Under the pieces are notes generated by a model, which saw only the letters and a program-made list of their open reading frames with translations, did not search any database and was not told the DNA's origin. A DNA stretch of 64,000 nt from Halomonas sp. Y3 (lineage in GTDB: Bacteria > Pseudomonadota > Gammaproteobacteria > Pseudomonadales > Halomonadaceae): contig NZ_CP099975.1 of assembly GCF_024137965.1 (NCBI RefSeq), positions 310,001 through 374,000 on the forward strand, read 5' to 3'. A program made the translations under genes and the position numbers. This document shows, piece by piece, positions 52,439-60,591 of the stretch (positions within the stretch are counted from its first letter, which is position 1; each line of letters starts with the position of its first letter).

Positions 52439-53899
52439 ATGAACGAACATCTCGAACGGCTCGAGCCGCAGCCGCTGTGGCGTCACTTCCGCACCCTTTG
52501 CAACACGCCGCGCCCCTCCGGGCACGAGGCGGCGCTGGTGGCGATTCTCGAGCAGTGGGCCGACGAACAGGGGCTCACCCACGACCGTGACGCCTTCGGT
52601 AACCTGCGCCTGTGCAAGCCGGCCACGCCGGGGTGCGAGGGCGCCCCCGGGGTGATCCTCCAGGCCCACCTGGATATGGTACCCCAGGCCAATGCCGGCT
52701 CCAGCCACGACTTCACCCGGGACCCGATCCGCACCCGCATCGGCGACGACGGCTGGCTGCGTGGCACCGACACCACCCTGGGCGCCGACAACGGCCTGGG
52801 TGTGGCCGCGGCGCTGGCCATCCTCGAGGATGACACCCTGACCCACGGCCCGTTGGAGGCGCTCTTCACCCTGGAGGAGGAGACCTCCATGGGCGGGGCC
52901 CTGAACCTGGCCGAGGGGTGGCTTGCGGGACAGTTGCTGCTCAACCTGGACTCCGAGGACCGCGGCGAGGTCTATATCGGCTGCGCCGGCGGGGCCGATG
53001 TGGTGGTGGAGGCCCAGCTGCCTACCGCTCCTGTCGCCGAGGAGGAGGTCGTGATGCGGCTCGCTCTGACCGGACTGAAGGGCGGTCATTCGGGCATGGA
53101 TATCCACAAGGGACTGGGCAGCGCCAACCGCCTGCTGGTGCGGGTGCTGCGCGCCCTGGAGGGCTGCGAGGTGCGCCTGGTGGACTATCATGGCGGTACC
53201 CTGCGCAACGCCCTGCCCCGGGAGGCCTTCGCCGTGCTGGCCCTGCCCGTCGACCAGCGCGAGGCGGCGTTGGCGCGGGTGGCGGCCCTGGAGGCGGAGC
53301 TGCGCGCCGAGCTGGCCGGGGTCGACGAGGGCCTGACGCTGGCGCTCGAGCCGTCGGGGCAGGCCGCCGAGGAGGCGCTTACCGCCCAGGCGAGCCACCT
53401 GCTGGTGGCGGCGCTGCACGCCGCGCCCTGCGGGGTGGAGCGCATGAGCAGCGAGGTCCCTGGGGTGGTGGAGACCTCCAACAACCTCGGGGTGGTCAAC
53501 CTGGAGGCGGGCCGTTTCTACCTCTGTGCCCTGGTGCGCTCCCTGCGTGACAGCGCCACCGCCGACCTGGCCGAGCGCCTCAAGGCGCTCTTCGAGCTGA
53601 TCGGCGCCCGGGTGCGGGTGGAGAACGCCTACCCGGGCTGGACGCCCCAGCCGGACAGCGAGCTGCTGGGGCGCTTCTGTCGCCTGCACCGCGAGCGGCT
53701 GGGCAGTGACCCGGCGGTCAAGGTGATCCACGCGGGTCTCGAGTGCGGCATCCTCGGCGGCAAGTACCCGCACCTGGAGATGATCTCCTTCGGCCCGCTG
53801 ATCCGCGGCGCCCACTCCCCCGACGAGCGCGTTGAGATCGCCTCGGTGGCGGAGTTCTGGGACCTGCTGCGGGCCCTGGTCGGGGACCTGGCCCGCTGA
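52439..53899 (+). CDS. pepD: Aminoacyl-histidine dipeptidase (PepD)
   Basis: 486 residues, the M20 di-zinc peptidase layout. LEPQPLWRHFRTLCNTPRPS opens it. Metal ligands lie in LQAHLDMVPQ, TTLGADNGLGVAAALAI and LFTLEEETSMGGA, and in NLDSEDRGEVYIGCAGG. A dimerisation domain follows, then ERMSSEVPGVVETSNNLGVV and a C-terminal HAGLECGILGGKYP. It cleaves Xaa-His and other dipeptides in the cytoplasm. The gene starts 35 bases after tmcA and ends before a terminator facing dps. Confidence 0.92.
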   Translation: MNEHLERLEPQPLWRHFRTLCNTPRPSGHEAALVAILEQWADEQGLTHDRDAFGNLRLCKPATPGCEGAPGVILQAHLDMVPQANAGSSHDFTRDPIRTRIGDDGWLRGTDTTLGADNGLGVAAALAILEDDTLTHGPLEALFTLEEETSMGGALNLAEGWLAGQLLLNLDSEDRGEVYIGCAGGADVVVEAQLPTAPVAEEEVVMRLALTGLKGGHSGMDIHKGLGSANRLLVRVLRALEGCEVRLVDYHGGTLRNALPREAFAVLALPVDQREAALARVAALEAELRAELAGVDEGLTLALEPSGQAAEEALTAQASHLLVAALHAAPCGVERMSSEVPGVVETSNNLGVVNLEAGRFYLCALVRSLRDSATADLAERLKALFELIGARVRVENAYPGWTPQPDSELLGRFCRLHRERLGSDPAVKVIHAGLECGILGGKYPHLEMISFGPLIRGAHSPDERVEIASVAEFWDLLRALVGDLAR

Positions 53900-53926
53900 A
53901 GGGGCCGCCGTCGAGGCATGAACGAC

Positions 53927-53948
53927 GACACCGCCCGAAGGCGGTGTC
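53927..53948. terminator. Hairpin between convergent pepD and dps
   Basis: GACACCGCC pairs with GGCGGTGTC across a CGAA tetraloop. It can serve both genes; T-runs are absent. Confidence 0.6.
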
Positions 53949-53983
53949 ACGCGGTGCCGGATACTGCCGGCTGCTGCAGTGGC

Positions 53984-54457
53984 TCAGCCGAGGTAGGCGT
54001 TGAGCATCCAGACGGTCTTCTCCTGCTCGCGGATATAGTCCCCGGCCTGGGCGGCGGTGCCCTCGTCGTCGGCGTCGGAGGCCAGCGAGAGCAGCTCGCG
54101 CTGCAGTTCGATCAGGGTCTGGAAACCCTGCAGGGTGCCGCGCACGCAGGCCTCGCCGTCGGTGACATTCTTCTCCTCGGCGATGCGTGACATGGTCACG
54201 TAGTCGCTGTAGGCGTGCACCGGCTGATGGCCCAGGGTCAGGATGCGCTCGGCCACCTCGTCCACCTTGGTCAGCAGGTCGGTGTAGAGCTCCTCGAACT
54301 TGGCGTGCAGCTCGAAGAACTGCGGGCCCTTCACGTTCCAGTGGTAGCCGCGCACGTTCATGTAGAAGATCTGGTAGTTGGCCAGCAGCTCGTTGAGCTT
54401 CTCGGCCAGCTGGCTGGCGCTGCCTTCGTGCAGGCCGATGGTATTGGTGTTGCTCAT
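53984..54457 (-). CDS. dps: Dps-family ferritin-like DNA-protection protein
   Basis: 157 residues of the Dps/ferritin-like fold. NYQIFYMNVRGYHWNVKGPQ and FFELHAKFEELYTDLLTKVD contain the His, Asp and Glu residues of the inter-subunit ferroxidase site. AERILTLGHQPVHAYSDYV follows. It stores iron and protects DNA against peroxide. The ATG at 54457 follows AAGGAGGT on the minus strand; a longer start would add 16 unlike residues. The N-terminus has little positive charge, so direct DNA binding may be weak. Confidence 0.92.
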   Translation of the reverse strand: MSNTNTIGLHEGSASQLAEKLNELLANYQIFYMNVRGYHWNVKGPQFFELHAKFEELYTDLLTKVDEVAERILTLGHQPVHAYSDYVTMSRIAEEKNVTDGEACVRGTLQGFQTLIELQRELLSLASDADDEGTAAQAGDYIREQEKTVWMLNAYLG

Positions 54458-54592
54458 GCGGATACCTCCTTGATCGCGATGGGAAAAGTGTACTCCGGCG
54501 CCCATACTTCGGTGGAGTCACTGGTGAACATGACCACCATAGCCGATTTTGATGAGATGCAGGTGAGCGAGGCGGATTTCAAGTGAGCTGGG

Positions 54593-55729
54593 TCAGGGCT
54601 TGCCCGCGGTGAAGAGTCGCACCGTGCTCTCGGCTCTGTCGGCGAGCAGCTCGGCGCAGCGCGCCAGCGCCTCCTCCAGTGGCATGGGGCCGTCGGCCAG
54701 GGCGAAGGCGGCGGTGATGCCTTCCTCGTAGGACGCCTGCCAGCCCGGCGCCAGGCGGCCGGCCAGCACCGCCACGGGTACGCCCTGGGCGCGGGCCGCC
54801 CGCGCGACCCCGATCGGCGTCTTGCCGGCCAGGCTCTGGCCGTCCAGCTGTCCTTCGCCGGTGATCACCAGGTCGGCATCGGCCAGCAGCGCCTCGAAGC
54901 CCGCCTGAGCCATGATCAGCTCGATGCCGGGAGTGAGCTCGGCGCCCAGGAAGGCCCGAGCAGCAAAGCCCATGCCGCCGGCGGCGCCCGCGCCGGGAAG
55001 GTCGCGATGGTCCTGGCCCAGGGCGGCGGCGCTGACGTCGGCGTAGCGTGCCAGGGCGGCGTCCAGTCGTCGGACATCCTCGGGACCGGCGCCCTTCTGG
55101 GGGCCGAACACCGCGCTGGCGCCGCGCTCTCCCAGCAGCGGGTTGTCCACGTCCACGGCGGCTTCCACCCGAAGATGGGACAGTCGCGGGTCCAGCCCCG
55201 AGAGGTCGAGCTCGGCCAGCTCGACCAGGGCCGCCCCGCCGGGGGGCAGGTCGCGGCCGGCGCCGTCACGCAGCCGGGCGCCCAGGGCCACCAGCATGCC
55301 GGCGCCGCCGTCATTGGTGGCGCTGCCGCCCAGGGTCAGCAGCAGCCGCTCGGCGCCGGCGTCCAGCGCCGCGCGGATCAGCTCGCCCACGCCATGGGTC
55401 GTGCTGTGCAGGGCGGTGCGCTCCTCCGGGGCCAGGGCCTGGATGCCGCTGGCCTCGGCCAGCTCCACGAAGGCGATGCGCCGCTTGGGCAGCCAGCCCC
55501 AGTCGGCGCGAGTGGGGCGGCCCAGGGCGTCCTGTACGGTGATGCTGCGGCGTTCGGCGCCGGTGGCGGCCAGCAGGGCGTCCAGGCTGCCCTCGCCGCC
55601 GTCGGCCAGAGGGCACTCGATGAGCTGGAGGCCGTCTCCCAGGCGGCGAATGCCGCAGGCGATGGCGCGAGCGGCGGCGGCGGCGGGAAGGGCGTCCTTG
55701 AAACTATCCGGGCAGATGAGAATCTTCAT
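54593..55729 (-). CDS. Glycerate kinase
   Basis: 378 residues of the bacterial type I glycerate kinase family. MKILICPDSFKDALPAAAAA at the start, ECPLADGGEGSLDALLAATG, LLLTLGGSATNDGGAGMLVA, and DLVITGEGQLDGQSLAGKTP are its signatures. It phosphorylates glycerate, usually to 2-phosphoglycerate in this family. The ATG at 55729 is the conserved start; an upstream ATG would add a non-conserved 33 residues. It stands alone on the minus strand. GarK and GlxK type members cannot be told apart here. Confidence 0.92.
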   Translation of the reverse strand: MKILICPDSFKDALPAAAAARAIACGIRRLGDGLQLIECPLADGGEGSLDALLAATGAERRSITVQDALGRPTRADWGWLPKRRIAFVELAEASGIQALAPEERTALHSTTHGVGELIRAALDAGAERLLLTLGGSATNDGGAGMLVALGARLRDGAGRDLPPGGAALVELAELDLSGLDPRLSHLRVEAAVDVDNPLLGERGASAVFGPQKGAGPEDVRRLDAALARYADVSAAALGQDHRDLPGAGAAGGMGFAARAFLGAELTPGIELIMAQAGFEALLADADLVITGEGQLDGQSLAGKTPIGVARAARAQGVPVAVLAGRLAPGWQASYEEGITAAFALADGPMPLEEALARCAELLADRAESTVRLFTAGKP

Positions 55730-55854
55730 GGAAGGCTCGCGGCAGGGGGTTGCCCCCAGCTTAGCGCCGAGGTGCGACGAGCTGAAGCAGCGGCGTTCCC
55801 AGCGGCGGGTCGTCTGCGTACACTGCACGCCAGTGCACCCACAGGAGAGAGACC

Positions 55855-56439
55855 ATGCGCCTCAGGCTGTGGCCCCCCGTATGGAACAAGGTGAGGGGCA
55901 AGGCCCTGGTCGGCGGCCTCGCAGCGCTGCTGCTGGCCGGTTGCCAGACCACCCCCTCCACGCTGCCGGTGGCGGAGCCCCGGCCCGCGGCGGCGTGCAC
56001 CTGGCCGCTCGGTGACCAGGAGCCCAGGGCGCTGTTGCGTGCCTCCGTGGATGCGCTGGAGGCCGAGGGCTTCCTGATCCGCCATACCGACCTGGCCCTG
56101 GGCCTGGTGAGCGCCGAGCGCACTCGCATCCTGCCGGGCTACGGCGACCGCCATGATCGCTGGGACAGGGGCGGGATGTTCGGCGGCATCGGCATCGGCG
56201 GTGGCCGCGGCGGGGTGAGCAGCGGCGTGATGATCGGCTTCGGCGGCGTGGGCAGCCTGACCCGGGATGCCACCCAGCTGGAGCGCGTCTCGCTGCTGGC
56301 CGGTGACGGCGAGGTGCGGATCAGCCGCGATATCCAGGTGATCGACTGGCGCGGCGAGCTCGCCGAGGCGCGCAGCGCCAGCAGCGCCGACTTCTGTCAG
56401 CGGCTGCGCGATGCCATCGAGGCCGGAGGTCGGCCATGA
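55855..56439 (+). CDS. Lipoprotein of unknown function (paralogue pair, first)
   Basis: 194 residues. The N-terminus has a positively charged start, a hydrophobic stretch and the lipobox LLLAGC, so it should be an outer- or inner-membrane lipoprotein. Residues about 58-95 (LLRASVDALEAEGFLIRHTD, then LALGLVSAE) match a stretch of the next gene's product. A Gly-rich segment (GGMFGGIGIGGGRGGVSSGV) near residue 105 looks like a flexible or membrane-contacting part. It overlaps the next gene by four bases. I do not recognise the family. Confidence 0.75.
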   Translation: MRLRLWPPVWNKVRGKALVGGLAALLLAGCQTTPSTLPVAEPRPAAACTWPLGDQEPRALLRASVDALEAEGFLIRHTDLALGLVSAERTRILPGYGDRHDRWDRGGMFGGIGIGGGRGGVSSGVMIGFGGVGSLTRDATQLERVSLLAGDGEVRISRDIQVIDWRGELAEARSASSADFCQRLRDAIEAGGRP

Positions 56440-56795
56440 GTCGCTGGCTTGCCATGTCGCTGCTGGCTCTGCTGCTGACCGGCTGTGCGGCGCCTGCGGT
56501 GCAGGAGCCCCCTCGGGAGCTGGACTTCGCCTATGCCCCGGAGGCGACGCTGCGGGCGTCGGCCCAGGTGCTGATGGCCAACGGCTATGTGGTGCGCCAC
56601 GCCGACGCCGAGCTGGGCCGCCTCGAGGCGGTATTCTCCCGCTGGCCCGGCTACCGGGTGCTGGTGGAGGTCTCCGGTGAGGGTGAGCAGAGCCGGGTGA
56701 GCCTGACGGCCAGTCGCGGCGGGAGGCCCCTGCCCCCCCAGACCCTGGACCTGCTGCTGGTGGAGATGCAGGAGCAGCTGGGCATGTGGCGCTGA
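56436..56795 (+). CDS. Lipoprotein of unknown function (paralogue pair, second)
   Basis: 119 residues with signal peptide and lipobox LLLTGC. The central part TLRASAQVLMANGYVVRHAD, followed by AELGRLEAV, is clearly related to the middle of the preceding protein, but the Gly-rich part is missing. The start overlaps that gene by four bases, so the two are co-translated and may form a complex. No function is known to me. Confidence 0.75.
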   Translation: MSRWLAMSLLALLLTGCAAPAVQEPPRELDFAYAPEATLRASAQVLMANGYVVRHADAELGRLEAVFSRWPGYRVLVEVSGEGEQSRVSLTASRGGRPLPPQTLDLLLVEMQEQLGMWR

Positions 56796-56840
56796 TGCCG
56801 TCAGCACATCCTGATGAGAAGAACCTTGAGAGATGCTGAA

Positions 56841-57509
56841 ATGATGGACGACCTGCGACGCTATTGCCGCACGGCCGCCTTGGCCCTGCTCTGCCTGACC
56901 GCCAGCGGCCTGGCCCAGGCGCACCCCCACGGCTGGATCGATCTGCGCATGCGCCTGGTGGTGGACGACGAAGGGCAGCTGACCGGGCTGCATCAGTCCT
57001 GGCTGATGGACCCTTTCTACAGCCTGGTGGTCATGGAGGAGCTGGGCCGAGCGGGGGGAGAGGGCGGGCTGGACGCCGCCCTGGATCAGCTCGGCAGCGA
57101 GATCCGCGACAACCTGGTGCCCTACGGCTACTACACCGAGCTGCGCCTGGGCGATGACAAGCTGACCTTTGACCCGGTCAACGACTATACCGTGCTGGAG
57201 CGCGGCGGCCGGGTGGAGTTCATCTTCCTGCTGCCGCTGGCGGAACCCCAGCCGCTGGCCGGCCAGGCGCTGAGCTACCAGGTCTTCGACCCCACCTACT
57301 ACATCGAGATGGTGCACGAGGACGAGAACGGCGTACCGGCCGAGGACTCGCTGCGGGTGGGCGGCGAACTCGACTGCGAGACCCGCATCCATCAGGCCGA
57401 CCCCGACCCCGAGATGGTGATGCGCGCCGCCATGCTCGACGTCACCGACGAGGCCGAGCCGGGGCTGGGCCGCCACTTTGCAGAGACCGGGGAGGTGGTA
57501 TGCCGGTAA
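56841..57509 (+). CDS. DUF1007 family periplasmic protein
   Basis: 222 residues. A signal peptide (LALLCLTASGLAQA) leads to the mature start HPHGWIDLRMRLVVDDEGQL, with two metal-ligand-like His residues at the very N-terminus, as usual in DUF1007. Also visible are HQSWLMDPFYSLVVMEEL and FDPTYYIEMVHED. It overlaps the nickel/cobalt transporter gene by ten bases. The pairing suggests that it hands metal ions to or from that transporter. The ATG at 56841 follows GAGAG. Confidence 0.82.
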   Translation: MMDDLRRYCRTAALALLCLTASGLAQAHPHGWIDLRMRLVVDDEGQLTGLHQSWLMDPFYSLVVMEELGRAGGEGGLDAALDQLGSEIRDNLVPYGYYTELRLGDDKLTFDPVNDYTVLERGGRVEFIFLLPLAEPQPLAGQALSYQVFDPTYYIEMVHEDENGVPAEDSLRVGGELDCETRIHQADPDPEMVMRAAMLDVTDEAEPGLGRHFAETGEVVCR

Positions 57510-58609
57510 CGTTCAAGCGGCTGCTATGGCTGGCAGGCGCCCTGCTGCTCACCCTGCTGGCCTGGCAGCTAGTGCTCCAGGAGGCGCTGCAGAGCCTCAG
57601 CTTCCAGCTGGTGGCCTGGCAGCGGGACTTTCACCGCGCCCTGACCCTAGCCATCAGCGAGTTCTCGGGCACGCCCTCCTCCACCGCCTGGTGGGGGCTG
57701 CTCGGTATCAGCTTCGGCTACGGGGTCTTTCACGCCGCGGGGCCCGGCCACGGCAAGGCAGTGCTCGCTACCTACCTGGTCACCCAGGGCGGTGCGCGGC
57801 GCCGGGCGCTGGGGCTCTCCTTCGCGGCGTCGCTGCTGCAGGGGCTGGTCGCCATCGCCCTGGTGGTGGTGCTGGTGCACGGCCTGGGCTGGCTGACCCG
57901 CCAGGCCATGGGCAGCGTGGTATGGGTGGAACAGGCCAGCTTCATCATGGTGGCGCTGCTGGGGCTGTGGCTCTGCCTGCGGGCGGTTCGGCAGCTGCGG
58001 CGGCGACCGGCGCTTGCCGGGCATGCCCATGCCGTCGATTCCCATGCTTTCCATGCTCATGGCCATGAGTCCTCCCACGGTGAGGGGCGCCAGCATCACG
58101 ATCATCGCCATGGTCATCAACACGACCATCAACACGGCCATGACTGCTGTGGCGGCCAGCACCATGTGGACCCGGCGCAGGCCGCCGACTGGCGCACCGC
58201 CCTGGCCACGGTGGTGGCCATCGGCATCCGCCCCTGCAGCGGCGCGGTGCTGCTGCTGGGAGCGGCGACCCTGCTCGGCCACTTCCTGGTGGGTGTCGCC
58301 GCGGTGCTGGTGATGTCCCTGGGCACGGCGCTCACCGTCTCGGCGCTGGCGCTGGCCAGCGTCTATGCCAGGGATTGGGCGGAGCGCCGCCTGGCCCGCC
58401 AGGAGCGGGCGGCACGGGCCGGACGGCTGCTGCACTGGGCGTCGCTTGCCGGCGGTATTGCCATCCTGGCGCTGGGGATATCGCTCAGCGTGACCGGCGC
58501 AAGCCAGCCGTCCGGGGTGCCCCTGCTGGGGGACCCCGCGTCCCGCGGCGCCCCGGCGGCAAGCCCTTCCAGCGAGGGAGCGCCTCCTCGCCACCCCCTG
58601 GGCGGCTAG
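57500..58609 (+). CDS. His-rich nickel/cobalt transporter (RcnA/NiCoT-like)
   Basis: 369 residues, with about six to eight membrane segments. The family motifs are FHAAGPGHGKAVLATYLV and VAIGIRPCSGAVLLLGAA. Between them lies a cytoplasmic or periplasmic loop very rich in His (GHAHAVDSHAFHAHGHESSH, then HHDHRHGHQHDHQHGHDC), a likely metal buffer. It would carry nickel, cobalt or zinc across the inner membrane; direction is not defined by the sequence. Its stop overlaps that of the converging HIT gene by four bases. Confidence 0.87.
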   Translation: MPVTFKRLLWLAGALLLTLLAWQLVLQEALQSLSFQLVAWQRDFHRALTLAISEFSGTPSSTAWWGLLGISFGYGVFHAAGPGHGKAVLATYLVTQGGARRRALGLSFAASLLQGLVAIALVVVLVHGLGWLTRQAMGSVVWVEQASFIMVALLGLWLCLRAVRQLRRRPALAGHAHAVDSHAFHAHGHESSHGEGRQHHDHRHGHQHDHQHGHDCCGGQHHVDPAQAADWRTALATVVAIGIRPCSGAVLLLGAATLLGHFLVGVAAVLVMSLGTALTVSALALASVYARDWAERRLARQERAARAGRLLHWASLAGGIAILALGISLSVTGASQPSGVPLLGDPASRGAPAASPSSEGAPPRHPLGG

Positions 58610-59028
58610 TCGAGGTCGAGCCCCTCCACCATGGCCAGCACCCGGTCACGCATGGCGGCCAGGGAGTCGAGATCGTGGCGGCGGGGCTCTCCCTGGCCCC
58701 ATACCGGCCCGGGCCAGGCTTCGTCGTCCTGGTGACGTAGCACCAGGTGAACATGGAGCTGGGGCACCACATTGCCAAGGCTCGCCACGTTGAGCTTGTC
58801 GGCACCCAGCATCGCCTTGAAGGCGCATCCGATGCGGCTCGTCTCCCGCCACAGCTGTTGCTGGTCGGCCTCGTCCAGGTCGAAGACCTCGCTGACGCCC
58901 GGGCGTCGCGGAATCAGCAGCAGCCAGGGGTAGCGGGTATCGTCCATCAGGCGCAGCTGACACAGCGGCAGCTCGGTGATCGGGTAGCTGTCGTTTTCCA
59001 GGCGTTCATCGAGTCTGAGATCGGCCAT
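58606..59028 (-). CDS. HIT-family nucleotide-binding hydrolase
   Basis: 140 residues. The histidine-triad motif is QLHVHLVLRHQ, where the first triad His reads Gln, a known variant among HIT relatives of this type. YPWLLLIPRRPGVSEVFDLD is the typical central region. Members hydrolyse or bind nucleotide derivatives; this group has no firmly known substrate. The start has AGGAAAGG upstream. It converges on the nickel transporter with overlapping stop codons. Confidence 0.85.
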   Translation of the reverse strand: MADLRLDERLENDSYPITELPLCQLRLMDDTRYPWLLLIPRRPGVSEVFDLDEADQQQLWRETSRIGCAFKAMLGADKLNVASLGNVVPQLHVHLVLRHQDDEAWPGPVWGQGEPRRHDLDSLAAMRDRVLAMVEGLDLD

Positions 59029-59145
59029 GTCCTTTCCTCATGCCGGGTCGTGGACCTCCATCATGACACAGCGGCACGGCTCGAGTTCTACCCTGACACC
59101 GGCTATGCTGGCGCTTCTGCCCGGGCATCGTGACAAGGAGGTCCC

Positions 59146-59892
59146 ATGACCCTGCTCGAAGCGCTGGCCCTGCTCGCCATCGGCGTAGTGGCCGGCTTCA
59201 TCAATGTGCTCTCGGCGGGGGGCTCGATGCTGACCCTGCCGCTGCTGATGTTTCTGGGACTCTCCCCCCAGGCGGCCAACGGCACCAACCGGGTCTCCAT
59301 CGTGTTGCAGAGCGTCGCCGCGGTGGCCAGCTTTTTCCGCGCCGGTGCCCGCCATGTGGGGCTCTCGCTGCGTCTTGCGGCGCCGGCGGTGGTGGGCTCG
59401 CTGCTCGGCGCCTGGCTGTCGCTGCAGGTCAGCGATGCGCTCTTCGAGGCGATCCTGATCAGCGTCATGGCGGGGTCGGCGGTGCTGATGCTGCTGCCCC
59501 AGCCCCGGCTCGATACCCGGCCGCTTACCGCGGAGCGCCTGACGCCGGCGATCTATCTGGCGATGTTTGTCATCGGGCTCTACGGCGGCTTTATCCAGGT
59601 CGGGGTGGGGATCCTCTTTATCGTGGTGCTCTACCGCATGCTGAAGATCGACCTGGGCCAGGTGAACGCCTTCAAGGTGCTGATCGTGCTGCTCTACACC
59701 CTGCCGGCGCTGCTGGTCTTCGTCTTCAACGACCAGGTGCGCTGGGGCTATGGCCTGGTGCTGGCGGCGGGCAGCATGCTGGGGGCCTGGCTTGGGGTAA
59801 AGGTCAATGTGAGCCCGCGGGGGGCGCTCTGGGTCAAGTGGCTGACCATCGGGGTGATCGGCGCCATCATCCTGCGGCTGCTGCTGGGGTAG
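59146..59892 (+). CDS. TauE/SafE-family sulfite/sulfonate-type permease
   Basis: 248 residues with about eight membrane segments. The first repeat has GFINVLSAGGSMLTLPLLMF and SPQAANGTNRVSIVLQ. The second has LYGGFIQVGVGILFIVVLYR and NAFKVLIVLLYTLPALLVFV. This is the TauE/SafE (TSUP) pattern. It may export sulfite or a sulfonate or carry another organic anion across the inner membrane. The ATG follows AAGGAGGT. It is a single gene with no sulfur genes nearby in the window. Confidence 0.88.
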   Translation: MTLLEALALLAIGVVAGFINVLSAGGSMLTLPLLMFLGLSPQAANGTNRVSIVLQSVAAVASFFRAGARHVGLSLRLAAPAVVGSLLGAWLSLQVSDALFEAILISVMAGSAVLMLLPQPRLDTRPLTAERLTPAIYLAMFVIGLYGGFIQVGVGILFIVVLYRMLKIDLGQVNAFKVLIVLLYTLPALLVFVFNDQVRWGYGLVLAAGSMLGAWLGVKVNVSPRGALWVKWLTIGVIGAIILRLLLG

Positions 59893-59963
59893 CGCGGCAG
59901 AGCCCGGCCGGCAGTGCTAGATTGCAGAAGGGCATTTCCTGAAAAGAGGCACGGAGGCAAGTC

Positions 59964-60095
59964 ATGAAACGCACGATTGCGATACTGCTGCTGTCGCTGT
60001 TCGCTCTCTCGCTGCTGGCCGGCTGCAACACCATTCGCGGCGCCGGCGAGGATATCGAGGCGGGCGGCGAAGCGATCCAGCGCTCCACCTACTGA
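59964..60095 (+). CDS. Entericidin-like small lipoprotein
   Basis: 43 residues. The N-terminus MKRTIAILLLSLFALSLLAG is followed by the lipobox Cys and NTIRGAGEDIEAGGEAIQRS. The NT-GAG-DI--GG pattern with an amphipathic end is that of entericidin A/B proteins, which are small outer-membrane lipoproteins linked to stationary phase and stress. An ACGGAGG site stands before the ATG at 59964. The gene is short and could easily be missed. Confidence 0.85.
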   Translation: MKRTIAILLLSLFALSLLAGCNTIRGAGEDIEAGGEAIQRSTY

Positions 60096-60118
60096 GCAAC
60101 ATCATGCTGTTATAGCGT

Positions 60119-60141
60119 CCGGAGTGGCCAGGCCGCTCCGG
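60119..60141 (+). terminator. Possible hairpin after the entericidin gene
   Basis: CCGGAG pairs with CTCCGG around a GC-rich loop 24 bases after the stop; only a weak T-rich tail follows (CATTTCG). Confidence 0.4.
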
Positions 60142-60181
60142 CATTTCGTCATGGAAAGATATGCAAAGATCAGGAGACAAT

Positions 60182-60502
60182 ATGCCTTTCAAGGCACTTT
60201 TTCCGGCCCTGGCCGGCCTGCTGCTGGCCGGCTGCGCCGGAATGACTTCCCCGCCGGCTCATGAATCGGCGCCCCCTCCGCCCCGGGTGGAGGCCCGCGC
60301 CGAGTGCGGCGCCGCCCAGGTCCAGGACCGCGTGGGGCGCGAGTACAGCGAGGCGCTGGGGGAGTCCATTCGCGCCGAGAGCGGTGCGGCGCCCATGCGG
60401 GTGATCCGCCCCGGCGAAGCCGTCACCCTCGACTACCGCCCCGACCGCCTCAATGTGCGCCTGGATGACGATGACGTTATCAGCGAGATCGGCTGCGGTT
60501 AG
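60182..60502 (+). CDS. I78-type peptidase inhibitor lipoprotein
   Basis: 106 residues with a lipoprotein signal (MPFKALFPALAGLLLAGC). The C-terminal part VIRPGEAVTLDYRPDRLNVR, then LDDDDVISEIGCG, fits the I78 inhibitor family, in which the conserved Cys pair and the RLN-RLDD segment are typical. It would inhibit a serine protease in the periplasm or at the outer membrane. The ATG at 60182 follows CAGGAGACAAT. It shares its strand with the entericidin-like gene. Confidence 0.8.
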   Translation: MPFKALFPALAGLLLAGCAGMTSPPAHESAPPPPRVEARAECGAAQVQDRVGREYSEALGESIRAESGAAPMRVIRPGEAVTLDYRPDRLNVRLDDDDVISEIGCG

Positions 60503-60542
60503 CAGCCAGGCCACCGTCATTCAGGTGACAGCGGGATAGGAA

Positions 60543-60574
60543 AAGGCCCCGGCAGCACAAGGTGCCGGGGCCTT
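60543..60574 (-). terminator. Intrinsic terminator after the adhesin gene
   Basis: A perfect 12-bp stem (AAGGCCCCGGCA with its complement), 8-base loop, and on the minus strand CCTTTTCC after it. It can also end the I78 gene. Confidence 0.85.
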
Positions 60575-60591
60575 CTGTCGAGGCGGTGGGA

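Noticed and set aside
58021..58160. The CAT/CAC-rich stretch as a DNA repeat
   Set aside because: It is in frame and encodes the His-rich loop of the metal transporter, so it is coding and not an independent repeat.
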